Positions 51,276 through 61,235 of a DNA stretch of 64,000 nucleotides are shown one piece after another. Made by a program: the position numbers and the translations under genes. The stretch lies in assembly GCA_047602465.1 (NCBI GenBank), contig JASGHF010000001.1, positions 434,001 through 498,000 of the forward strand, written 5' to 3'. Source of the DNA: JADZAI01 sp047602465 (GTDB lineage: Bacteria > Pseudomonadota > Alphaproteobacteria > Micropepsales > Micropepsaceae). The notes beneath the pieces were generated by a model that saw only the letters and a program-made list of their open reading frames with translations, was not told the origin of the DNA and did no database searches. Position 1 is the stretch's first letter, and each line of letters begins with the position of its first letter.

Positions 51276-53363
51276 TTCTTTCCCCCACACCGTCCACCGC
51301 CGCACCCCGATCCGGTCCCGCACCGTATCGGTGATGATCTCCTCCCCCTCGAACCGCACATTCATCGCGCCCAGCCGCGCCGTATCCTCCGGCGTGACCG
51401 TCAGTCCCTCCGCACACGGATCGATGCGCCGCGCCGCGATCACCACCGCCGCGCCCTGCCCGCACGCAATCCGCCCATCGGCCTTGCGCTCCATATAGAC
51501 GACCCGCCTGCCGCCGGCGTCCGCGCTGCACAATCCGTCATCGCAGACCCATATGCCCGCGCGTCCCGCCCGCGCCGAGGCCGCCACGTCACGCGGATCG
51601 CCATCGCGCTCCAGCCATTCCTCCGCCGTGAACTTCGCCCGCCGCCCCGACACCACGGTCAGCATCCCGTCCGCATCCCGCACCGCCACGTTCTTCGCAT
51701 CGCGGTCGATCAGCACATCCGGCACGCTCATCGTCAGCGGCGAAGCGAGCGCCAGAACGATCGGCGCCAACCCCAGCGCCCGCGCCCGCCCGCGCGTCAG
51801 GCACAGCCACAGACCACCCAGCGTCGTCAGCCCCAGCGCATAGTCCGGCGGCGTCGGCACCCGCCCGGAGGCGCCCGGCCAGCTCGCCGTCTCGCGGGCG
51901 ATCCACAGCATCGCATCGATGCCCCATCCCATTACCGCCAGGAACGGGCCTTCGATCCCCAGCGGCAGCGCCACCAGCGTCAGTCCCGCCATCGGCATGA
52001 TGACGAAGGTGATCACCGGCATCGCCGCGATGTTCGCGATCACGCCATAGACCGCGACCCGGTTGAAATGGAACGCCGCGAACGGCGCCGTCGCGAGGCC
52101 CGCCACCACCGACGCCAGCAAGGCGCTCGCCAGCACATAGACGACGCGCCCGCGCAGACTGTCGCGCAGGATGAAGGGCGCGCCCCGCTTCGCCTCCGCC
52201 TCCTGCACCCACTGATACGCCGCCACCAGCGCCGTCACCGCCGCGAACGACATCTGGAAACTGGGATCGACCACCGATTCCGGCGCGATGGCGAGGATCA
52301 CCAGCGCCGAGATCGCCACGATCCTCAGCGTATAGGGCGCGCGGTCGGCGAGGATCGCCAGGAACACCAGCGCGATCATCAGGAACGACCGCTGCGCCGG
52401 CACCGACGCGCCGCTCAGCGCCAGATATCCGCCCGCCAGCACGATCGCCACGCTGGCCGCCCATTTGCGCGCATCGATCCGCAGCACCAGCCAGGGCCAC
52501 AGGGCGATCAGGAAGCGCAGGCTCGCAAACGCCCCCAGCCCGATGATCGTCATATGCAGACCCGAGATCGACAGCACATGGGCGAGCGAGGAATCCCGCA
52601 TCGCCTCGTCGTCGGCTTCAGGGATCTGGCTGCGGTCCCCCACCGTCAGCGCCGCCGCAATCGCGCCCGTCGCGCCCGGCAGCGCCTCGTGAATACGCCG
52701 GCTCGCATCGTCCCGCGTCTGCGCGATCCAGATCGCCGTCCGGGTGATAAGGCCCGGCGCCTCCGCGACCACGGCGCGCGGGGCGCCGGTCGCAAAGCCA
52801 TATCCGCCGATCCCGCCGAACCAGGCGGCCCGCGCGAAGTCATAGGCGCCCGGCGCCACCGGCAGCGGCAAGGGCGTCAGCCGCGCCCGCACGGCGATCG
52901 CGGTCCCGGGCGCCAGCCGCTCATCCGCCTTCCGCATCGCGATCCGGATGCGGCGCGGCGTCGCCTCGGGCGCGATCCCTGCGATGGCCGCCACGTCGAT
53001 CAGCAGCCGCGCCCGCCCGTCCGGATGGCCGATGGTCTCCACCACCCGCCCCGTCACCTCGACGTCCCGCGTCGCCCCCTGCAGCACCGGCGTCCCTGCC
53101 GTCTCGGCCCGCAGCACCGCCAGCGCAAATCCTGCGAGCAGCAGCCCGGCCGCCGCCACGGCGGCGCCAGCCCGCGCGGCCAGAATCAGCAGCGCCAGCG
53201 CCCCTGCGCCCGCCGCCCAGCCGGTCCATCCCGGCGGCTCGGCGGTCATCAGCAGATAGGCCAGCGCCCCGGTTCCCAGCGCCACAGGCGCCCACAGCGC
53301 CCGGTCCCTGCGGCGGCGCTCGGCCTCGATCTCGGCGATGGCGGCAGGCGGGCCTTGCGGCAT
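51240..53363 (-). CDS. comEC: ComEC/Rec2 family competence protein
   Basis: A 707-residue inner-membrane protein for passage of single-stranded DNA during natural transformation. It has N-terminal TM segments, a DUF4131-type OB region, then the Competence core with HVLSISGLHMTIIG and LSGASVPAQRSFLM, then a C-terminal beta-lactamase-like region that lacks recognisable HxHxDH zinc motifs. The extreme C-terminus (KEPPPPAAPAPPP) is encoded by a REP element, so the original stop was probably elsewhere. It is divergent from gltX. Confidence 0.9.
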   Translation of the reverse strand: MPQGPPAAIAEIEAERRRRDRALWAPVALGTGALAYLLMTAEPPGWTGWAAGAGALALLILAARAGAAVAAAGLLLAGFALAVLRAETAGTPVLQGATRDVEVTGRVVETIGHPDGRARLLIDVAAIAGIAPEATPRRIRIAMRKADERLAPGTAIAVRARLTPLPLPVAPGAYDFARAAWFGGIGGYGFATGAPRAVVAEAPGLITRTAIWIAQTRDDASRRIHEALPGATGAIAAALTVGDRSQIPEADDEAMRDSSLAHVLSISGLHMTIIGLGAFASLRFLIALWPWLVLRIDARKWAASVAIVLAGGYLALSGASVPAQRSFLMIALVFLAILADRAPYTLRIVAISALVILAIAPESVVDPSFQMSFAAVTALVAAYQWVQEAEAKRGAPFILRDSLRGRVVYVLASALLASVVAGLATAPFAAFHFNRVAVYGVIANIAAMPVITFVIMPMAGLTLVALPLGIEGPFLAVMGWGIDAMLWIARETASWPGASGRVPTPPDYALGLTTLGGLWLCLTRGRARALGLAPIVLALASPLTMSVPDVLIDRDAKNVAVRDADGMLTVVSGRRAKFTAEEWLERDGDPRDVAASARAGRAGIWVCDDGLCSADAGGRRVVYMERKADGRIACGQGAAVVIAARRIDPCAEGLTVTPEDTARLGAMNVRFEGEEIITDTVRDRIGVRRWTVWGKEPPPPAAPAPPP

Positions 53364-53424
53364 ACGGGCGGGGGTCGCTAAAGGCTTGGTTCAGAACGTT
53401 CCCTCATTTGACACGAACCGGTAC

Positions 53425-54837
53425 ATGCCCGCCCCCGGCCAAATCGTCACGCGCTTCGCCCCCTCGCCCACCGGCTATCTTCATATCGGCGGGGCGCGCA
53501 CCGCCCTCTTCAACTGGCTCTACGCCCGCCACCACGGCGGCGTCTTCCGCCTGCGCATCGAGGACACCGACCGCGCCCGCTCCACGCCCGAAGCCATCGA
53601 GGCGATCCTGGAGGGCATGCAGTGGCTTGGGCTGCAGCACGACGACGAGATCGTCTACCAGTTCGCCCGTGCCGAGCGGCACCGCCAGGTCGCCGAGGAA
53701 CTCCTCGCCAGGGGCATGGCCTACAAGTGCTACGCGACCGCCGAGGAACTGGAGGCCATGCGCGCCGAGCAGAAAGCCGCCGGCAAGCCCATGCGCTATG
53801 ACGGACGCTGGCGCGACAAGGCGCCGGACGGCCCCGTTCCCAACGTGCCCCCGGTCATCCGCCTCAAGGCGCCCCAGACGGGCGAGACCGTCATCGACGA
53901 CCAGGTCCAGGGCCGGGTGGTCTTCCGCAACGACGTGCTGGACGATTTCGTCCTCCTGCGCGGCGACGGCACCCCCACCTACATGCTCAGCGTCGTGGTC
54001 GACGATTTCGACATGGGCGTCACCCACATCATCCGGGGTGACGATCACCTGACCAACGCCGCCCGCCAGCGGCAGATCATCGACGCCATGGGCTGGCCGA
54101 AGCCGGTCTACGCCCATCTGCCGCTGCTCCACGGCGAGGACGGCGCGAAGCTCTCCAAACGTCACGGGGCGCTGGGCATCCACGAATACCAGAATCTCGG
54201 CTACCTGCCCGAGGCCATGCGGAACTATCTCCTCCGCCTCGGCTGGAGCCACGGCGACGACGAGATCATCTCCACCGAGCAGGCCCTCGAATGGTTCAAC
54301 CTCGAGGCCATCGGCCGCAGCCCGGCCCGGGTCGACTTCAAGAAGCTCAACAATCTCAACGGCCACTATATGCGCCTCGCGGCGGATGCCGACCTCGTGC
54401 GCGAAACGGTGCGTCTGATGGGTGTTCAGGGCCGCCCGGCGCCGACCTCCACGCAGGCCCAGCAGCTCCTCGCGATCATGCCTTCGCTGAAAGAGCGCGC
54501 GAAGAATATCGTCGAGCTACTTGATAACGCTCACTTTATCTTCGCTGCGACGCCACTTGAACTCGATGAGAAAGCGTCTAAAGCCCTTAATTCGGAGGCT
54601 CAGGCACGCCTCGGCCGCCTGGCTGCGGCGCTGGGCGGCGTCGCGTGGACCGCTCCGGCCATCGAGGCGGCCGTCAGGGCGTTCGCCGAGGCCGAAGGGG
54701 CGAAACTCGGCGATGTCGCACAGCCGCTGCGAGCGGCGCTCACCGGGCGCATGGTGTCGCCGCCGGTTTTCGACGTGATGGCCGTTTTGGGTCCAAGCGA
54801 AAGCCTCGCCCGCATCCGTCAAAAAGCTGTGGGATAG
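53425..54837 (+). CDS. gltX: Glutamyl-tRNA synthetase
   Basis: A 470-residue class I aminoacyl-tRNA synthetase. ATG 53425 starts MPAPGQIVTRFAPSPTGYLHIGG, in which the HIGH-type motif is HIGG. The KMSKS-type motif is AKLSKRHG. The discriminating C-terminal anticodon-binding helices follow. Codon use is markedly less GC-biased in 54520-54600 than in the rest of the gene. The window also contains the cognate tRNA-Glu. Confidence 0.97.
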   Translation: MPAPGQIVTRFAPSPTGYLHIGGARTALFNWLYARHHGGVFRLRIEDTDRARSTPEAIEAILEGMQWLGLQHDDEIVYQFARAERHRQVAEELLARGMAYKCYATAEELEAMRAEQKAAGKPMRYDGRWRDKAPDGPVPNVPPVIRLKAPQTGETVIDDQVQGRVVFRNDVLDDFVLLRGDGTPTYMLSVVVDDFDMGVTHIIRGDDHLTNAARQRQIIDAMGWPKPVYAHLPLLHGEDGAKLSKRHGALGIHEYQNLGYLPEAMRNYLLRLGWSHGDDEIISTEQALEWFNLEAIGRSPARVDFKKLNNLNGHYMRLAADADLVRETVRLMGVQGRPAPTSTQAQQLLAIMPSLKERAKNIVELLDNAHFIFAATPLELDEKASKALNSEAQARLGRLAAALGGVAWTAPAIEAAVRAFAEAEGAKLGDVAQPLRAALTGRMVSPPVFDVMAVLGPSESLARIRQKAVG

Positions 54838-54846
54838 ACCGCATTC

Positions 54847-54879
54847 AGGCCCGGTTCAGTAGCGCATGCAACCGGGCCT
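54847..54879 (+). terminator. Terminator-like hairpin after gltX
   Basis: AGGCCCGGTT (54847-54856) pairs perfectly with AACCGGGCCT (54870-54879) around a 13-base loop, ten bases after the gltX stop. It is followed by the AT palindrome CAATATATTG (54880-54889), which may be part of the gltA promoter region. Confidence 0.6.
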
Positions 54880-54942
54880 CAATATATTGCAACGCAAAGA
54901 GAGACCCACGACCTCGTTTCCAATCTGATCAGGGTGCCAAAC

Positions 54943-56255
<1,313 letters not shown>

Positions 56256-56259
<4 letters not shown>

Positions 56260-57422
56260 GCCCCTGCGGCGGCGACCTTCAGAACGGCCTCAGCCGCAAG
56301 CCGGCTGGGGCCGCTTCCTTTTGTGCCGAGCTTGTCGACCGCCTCGCTCAACGCCGCCTTTTGTGCGGCTATCGCGTCGGCATTTGTCAACAACGGCACG
56401 ACGGCTGCAGCCAGCGCGGCGGGGGTCGCCTGCTCCTGGATGAATTCCGGTATCGCGCGGCGTCCAATCACCAGATTGGCGATGGTGACATGCGCAACTT
56501 TCACCAGCCTGCGCCAGATCGCCGCCGTCACGGCGCCGACCTTGTAGGCGACGACCATCGGGACGCCCGCGATCGCCAGCTCGGTCGTGACAGTGCCTGA
56601 CGCTGCAAGCGCGGCGTCAGCCAGATCGAACGCCGCAAACCGCTCGTCCGGTGTTCGCAGCACATGGAATTCGGTCGGCCAGTCGCTGCAGCCCGCCACA
56701 ACCAGCGGCTCCACATTGCGGACGGTCGGAATCACGCACACCAAGCCGGGCACTGCGGATGCGACCTTTCCAGCAGCAGCCTTGAAGACGGGCAGCAAAT
56801 GAGAAACCTCCACCCGGCGGCTGCCCGGCAGGACGCAAAGAACTTTGGCATCCGCTGGAATGCCAAGGCGCGTACGCAGCGCCCCACCACCGGCAATGGC
56901 GGCAGCCCGCTCCAGTGCAGGATGCCCCACAAAGGTCGCCGGCAGGCCGTAGGGATCGTAAAATGCCGGCTCGAACGGCAGGAGGCAGAGGATATGATCG
57001 AGATAGTCCTTCATGCCGGCTGCACGTCGCGGTCGTGACGCCCACACCTGCGGCGAAACGTACTTCACGATAGGGATCGATCTGTCAGCCGCCTTGATCC
57101 GGCGCGCGACACGGTGATGGAAATCACCACTGTCGATCAGCACCACCACGTCGGGCTTCACACGCAGCGCGAAGTCCGCAACCTGCCGAATTCGGCGGAA
57201 AATCGTCCTGAGCTTGGGAACAACCTCGGCGATGCCCATCACTGCGATTTCAGCGATATCGAAGAAACTGACGAGGCCCTCGGCTCGCATCGCCGGCCCG
57301 CCAACACCAACGATCCTCACACCCGGATGAAGGCGCCGCAGCGCCGAAATCAGCCCAGCGCCCAGCGCATCCCCGGACGGCTCACCCGCAGAGACCATTA
57401 CGGTCAGAGGCCGCGCGATCAT
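56256..57422 (-). CDS. lpxB: Lipid-A-disaccharide synthase
   Basis: A 388-residue GT-B glycosyltransferase that joins UDP-2,3-diacylglucosamine and lipid X. It shows the N-terminal VSAGEPSGDALGAGLI, the IAVMGIAEVVPKL segment, VSPQVWASRPRRA, and LPGSRRVEV. It is the last gene of the envelope operon on this strand, overlapping lpxI by four bases. Confidence 0.97.
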
Positions 57423-58237
57423 CGCAGCGCCACCGGATCAAGACCCACGATAAAAAGGCCGGCGGCATCAGCATCCGCGACCAGCTTTTCACGCCGCGCG
57501 AGGATCGCCGCGCCTGCCTCAACCGCTATGCCGGAAAGACGGGCCTCTATTGCCGCAGCCACCGTTTCCGGGCCGATCACCGGCAAATCCAGCCGCCGAT
57601 CCTGCTGCGGCTTCGCCAGCTTCACAAGCACCCCGCCCTCGCCTCGACCTTCCGCGACGCGGCGCAACAAGCCATCCGTATGGTCACGGTCCTCAAGAGC
57701 CAACACCGCGCCATCGCGCGCGACGACGCCCTGTCCCCTATCCGTCAGCCCGAGTTTCAATGCGGCAGCCGCAGCGACAGCAATCGTGCGTTCGTCGCCA
57801 CCCGTGGGAAGGCGCACAGTCAGCGCTCCGATCGGCGCCAGCAGATCCGGCCAAACATCAGCCGGACCTACAACCTTGATGCCTTGCTCTTCAAAGAGGC
57901 GCGAGATCGCACGATGCAAGCGGTCATCATGCCGCCATCCCATAAGCACACGCAGCAATCCACGAAAGCCCGTCCAATCGAGAGAGATATCCCGCCAACG
58001 CGGACGAAGGACTTTCCCGACAAACAGCAGCCGGTCGCACCCCGCGCGCTTCAGTAGCGCCAGCGCCGCGCCAAGCTTTCCAAGCGCAACTTCTGCGCCG
58101 GGGTGAGCCTCCAGCGCCGGGGAGGTGATACCCCTCAAGCGCAGCACTGAATACTGCATACCGTCGCGCGCGCATCGCTCTGCAAGATCGACCGGCAGAT
58201 CGCCCGAGCCGGCGATCATGCCAAGCGCGCCGGACAT
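57419..58237 (-). CDS. lpxI: UDP-2,3-diacylglucosamine diphosphatase LpxI
   Basis: A 272-residue enzyme that removes UMP from UDP-2,3-diacylglucosamine to give lipid X, replacing LpxH in many Alphaproteobacteria. ATG 58237 gives MSGALGMIAGSGDLPVDLAE; the ATG at 58219 (ATGA overlap with the lpxA stop) would cut off the first strand. C-terminal features: GVVARDGAVLALED, VLVKLAKPQQDRRLDLPVIG and a final DAAGLFIVG. The start lies 22 bases inside lpxA. Confidence 0.94.
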   Translation of the reverse strand: MSGALGMIAGSGDLPVDLAERCARDGMQYSVLRLRGITSPALEAHPGAEVALGKLGAALALLKRAGCDRLLFVGKVLRPRWRDISLDWTGFRGLLRVLMGWRHDDRLHRAISRLFEEQGIKVVGPADVWPDLLAPIGALTVRLPTGGDERTIAVAAAAALKLGLTDRGQGVVARDGAVLALEDRDHTDGLLRRVAEGRGEGGVLVKLAKPQQDRRLDLPVIGPETVAAAIEARLSGIAVEAGAAILARREKLVADADAAGLFIVGLDPVALR

Positions 58238-59034
58238 TTCGTCAGGACTTCGCGATGCGGCATGCACAGGGAACGATTGCCGCCGCCGCGAATGAATTCA
58301 ACGATCTCCATCGCCTCTGCGCAGTTCGCGAAGGTCTCCGCCACGTCGTCCAGGCGCTCCTGGAATGTCCCCTCCTCCGCGAAGAGCAAGCGATACGCGT
58401 TGCGAACATCGTGGATCGTTTCGCGCGAGAAACCGCGGCGCTTCAACCCGACGAGATTGAGGCCACCGAGATAGGCCCTGTTACCCAGCGCAGACCCGAA
58501 CGGAATGAGATCGCCTTCAAGGCCCGCCATACCGCCTAGCATCGCGTTGCGGCCGATGCGCGCATTCTGATGCACGGCCGCGCCACCGCCAATCCAGGCA
58601 GAGTCGCCGATTTCGACATGACCGCCGATCATGACATTGTTCGCCATGATGACGCCGTCACCCAGAACGCAGTCATGCGCGATGTGCGCGTGGGTCATGA
58701 TAAAACAGCCGTCACCGATGCGCGTTTCGCCCAGCGCGTTGGGCATCCCGCGATTGATCGTCACGAACTCGCGAATGACATTGCGGTCACCAATAACAAG
58801 CGATGTTTCTTCGCCTTTGTAGCCGACGCTTTGCGGCGGCCCGCCGAGCACGGCGAACGGATGCACGATCGTGCCGGAACCGATTGTCGTATTGCGCGCG
58901 ATGACCGCGTTTGCGCCGATCTCGACGCCCTCGCCAAGAACGACGTTCGGACCGATCAACGCATTCGGCCCGATACTGACGCCGTCGGCGAGCGTCGCCT
59001 TGGCATCGACGAGAGCGGCAGGATGAATGTTCAT
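58216..59034 (-). CDS. lpxA: UDP-N-acetylglucosamine acyltransferase LpxA
   Basis: A 272-residue left-handed parallel beta-helix enzyme that starts lipid A synthesis. Hexapeptide repeats run from IHPAALVDAKATL through about residue 180. The catalytic His is in FIMTHAHIAHDC. The C-terminal helical part follows NLVGLKRRGFSRE. It overlaps fabZ by four bases. Confidence 0.97.
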   Translation of the reverse strand: MNIHPAALVDAKATLADGVSIGPNALIGPNVVLGEGVEIGANAVIARNTTIGSGTIVHPFAVLGGPPQSVGYKGEETSLVIGDRNVIREFVTINRGMPNALGETRIGDGCFIMTHAHIAHDCVLGDGVIMANNVMIGGHVEIGDSAWIGGGAAVHQNARIGRNAMLGGMAGLEGDLIPFGSALGNRAYLGGLNLVGLKRRGFSRETIHDVRNAYRLLFAEEGTFQERLDDVAETFANCAEAMEIVEFIRGGGNRSLCMPHREVLTKCPARLA

Positions 59035-59528
59035 GGCTCGGTTGCGCTGGCCTTGTTGCCAGAATCCATAATCATCGCGCTGAACTCAGCTTCGGCGCAG
59101 AGCTTGCCGTTGACGCGCGCTTCGCCTGTAAACTTCCACACAGGGCCACGCTGACGGACCAGACTGACCGGCAGGTGCACGCAGTCTCCGGGGACGATCG
59201 GGGAGCGGAAGCGCGCCTTGTCGATCGTCATGAAATAGACTGTCTTGCCTTCTGCCGTCATGTTGAGTGAGTGAACGACGAGGGCGCCGGCTGTCTGCGC
59301 CATCGCTTCAATCAGCAGCACGCCCGGCATTACCGGCATACCCGGGAAATGCCCGTTAAACTGCGGCTCGTTGATCGTGATGTTCTTGATGCCGGTAGCA
59401 CTGGTGCCCGGCACCATGTCGATCACGCGATCGATCATCAGGAACGGCGGACGATGGGGCAACAGCTCCATGATGCGACGAATATCCGCCGTCGCCATCC
59501 CCGCCTTGGTCTCATCCGCCTCACTCAT
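59031..59528 (-). CDS. fabZ: 3-hydroxyacyl-[acyl-carrier-protein] dehydratase FabZ
   Basis: A 165-residue hot-dog fold dehydratase of fatty acid synthesis. LLPHRPPFLMIDRV, then the catalytic His in FNGHFPGMPVMPGVL and the Glu in LLIEAMAQTAG. It competes with LpxA/LpxD for hydroxyacyl-ACP, which explains its usual place between lpxD and lpxA. It overlaps lpxD by eight bases. Confidence 0.97.
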   Translation of the reverse strand: MSEADETKAGMATADIRRIMELLPHRPPFLMIDRVIDMVPGTSATGIKNITINEPQFNGHFPGMPVMPGVLLIEAMAQTAGALVVHSLNMTAEGKTVYFMTIDKARFRSPIVPGDCVHLPVSLVRQRGPVWKFTGEARVNGKLCAEAEFSAMIMDSGNKASATEP

Positions 59529-60555
59529 CGTCCTTTGCCCGCATTCCTTTGACCAGCCGCGTCAGTGCGACCGTTTCGCGCCGCCACTGCATAATAGGCC
59601 GTGCCGGCGTGCCGCCATAGGCTTGGCCGCCCGGCAAATCCTTGCCGACCCCTGTCTTCGCGGCGAGACGCGCGCCCGCGCCGATAGTCAGATGATCTCC
59701 GACCCCGACTTGCCCGCCCATGAAAACGTTGTCGCCAATCGTAACCGAGCCGGCCATGCCGACCTGGCCGGCCAGCACGACATTTCGGCCGATCACACAG
59801 TTATGAGCGACATGGACGGCATTATCGAGCTTGGAGCCTTCCCCGATCGTCGTGTCACCCAAAGCGCCGCGGTCGATTGTGCAATTAGCTCCGATCTCGA
59901 CATCGTCCTGAACGACAACCCGGCCAAGCTGCGGAACTTTGACGAGTCCTTTTGGTGTCGGCACAAAGCCGAAACCGTCATTGCCGATCCGTGCCCCGGC
60001 GAACACCGTCACGCGGTCACCAAGAAATGCGTAACCGATCGTCGCACACGGACCAATATATCCGTCGCGACCGATACAGACGCCGCGTCCCACCACAGTA
60101 TTTGCCGCTATCCTCGTCCCAGCCCCGATTTCGGCGCCCGGGCCGACAACGACCCCAGGCTCAAGGATCACCCCCTCGCCAAGTCGAGCTGTACGGTGAA
60201 CGCCTGTGTGGCCGTCCGTAGCACCGCTACGTCCCGCCTCTGGATAAAAGAGATGAGCGACCGCGGCGAACGCAGCCGACGGGTTGTCGTGGAGAAGCGT
60301 CGGCCCCACGATTTCCAGCTGCCGCGCCAACCGAGCGGTCGTGAGCCACGCGCCGCCACTGCTAAGGTCAACTTCCGCAGCCGCCTTGGCAGACGCCAGA
60401 AAACCGATGCACCCAGCGCGCGCATCCGCAGCGGCAGCCACTTCAAAAATCTGGAAGTCGCCATCAACACCATCGCCCAACACGGCCCCCGATGAGGCCG
60501 CGAGGTGAGCCAAAGTGAACGGCCCCTTGTTGTCGTAGAAGCGGGCGTCCGCCAT
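59521..60555 (-). CDS. lpxD: UDP-3-O-acylglucosamine N-acyltransferase LpxD
   Basis: A 344-residue enzyme adding the second acyl chain in lipid A synthesis. An N-terminal uridine-binding domain (about residues 1-100) precedes a beta-helix of hexapeptide repeats. The catalytic His lies in the AVHVAHNCVIG segment, and GGQVGVGDHLTIG follows. The gene lies 18 bases downstream of the Skp-like gene. Confidence 0.97.
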   Translation of the reverse strand: MADARFYDNKGPFTLAHLAASSGAVLGDGVDGDFQIFEVAAAADARAGCIGFLASAKAAAEVDLSSGGAWLTTARLARQLEIVGPTLLHDNPSAAFAAVAHLFYPEAGRSGATDGHTGVHRTARLGEGVILEPGVVVGPGAEIGAGTRIAANTVVGRGVCIGRDGYIGPCATIGYAFLGDRVTVFAGARIGNDGFGFVPTPKGLVKVPQLGRVVVQDDVEIGANCTIDRGALGDTTIGEGSKLDNAVHVAHNCVIGRNVVLAGQVGMAGSVTIGDNVFMGGQVGVGDHLTIGAGARLAAKTGVGKDLPGGQAYGGTPARPIMQWRRETVALTRLVKGMRAKDDE

Positions 60556-60573
60556 GTGCGCCCGAGCCTACGC

Positions 60574-61224
60574 TTACTGGGCCGGCGGCTGCTCTGCGCC
60601 AGGCTCAGGGGCCGTGGGGGTGACCGTCACCGAGGGCAGCGCAGCATCGAGCCGCTTGATCACTTCGCCAGTCACGTCGATATCGACCGAACCAAGAACA
60701 ATGGCGCCGCGATCCAGCATGATCGTCGCGCCGCGCTCTTCGAACAGCGTCTTGAGAATCGGACCAAGCGCCTTTTCGATTTCCGTGCGGGCGAGGTTGA
60801 TGCCGTTCTGGATTGCAGCCTGCTCCTCCTGCACCTTCTTCTGAAGCGCTTCGCCGCGCTCACGCAGCTCCCTCTCCTTCTTCTGGCGCGCTTCCGGCGA
60901 CAATACGCCAGCCTGCTCCTGCAGTTCCTGGGCGTCAGCACGAAGCTTCTTCTCTTCTTCTCCGTACTTGGCTTCCATCGCCTTGCCGTACTCGTCGATC
61001 TGACGGATCAGATCCTTGCCGGCGACCGATGTGCGAAGAATGGCGCCACGATCGACCACAAGAATCGACGGCGCGCCAGCAGCGCTGCCAGCGCCGGGTT
61101 GCGCGGCGCCCGCGACTGGCTGGGCGTTCTGGGCAGTGCCAGGCGTCCCCGCAAACAGGATCGCCAGGAAGAGGAGAGCTACGCCGACCGCTCCGCCGAC
61201 GCCGATGAGAACACGATTGTCCAT
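60574..61224 (-). CDS. OmpH/Skp family periplasmic chaperone
   Basis: A 216-residue protein with an N-terminal hydrophobic segment (VGVALLFLAILFAG) that may be a signal anchor or uncleaved signal. After a Gly/Ala/Pro linker come ILVVDRGAIL and long charged helices (KYGEEEKKLRADAQELQEQAG, then RQKKERELRERGEALQKKVQEE) that form the Skp coiled-coil arms. It ends in a Pro-rich tail. Skp holds unfolded outer-membrane proteins for BamA, encoded next door. Confidence 0.9.
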   Translation of the reverse strand: MDNRVLIGVGGAVGVALLFLAILFAGTPGTAQNAQPVAGAAQPGAGSAAGAPSILVVDRGAILRTSVAGKDLIRQIDEYGKAMEAKYGEEEKKLRADAQELQEQAGVLSPEARQKKERELRERGEALQKKVQEEQAAIQNGINLARTEIEKALGPILKTLFEERGATIMLDRGAIVLGSVDIDVTGEVIKRLDAALPSVTVTPTAPEPGAEQPPAQ

Positions 61225-61235
61225 GTGTGCCTGTC

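Noticed and set aside
53390..53420. GAACGTTC between comEC and gltX as a second SOS box
   Set aside because: It lacks the direct-repeat GAAC-N7-GAAC spacing used by alphaproteobacterial LexA.
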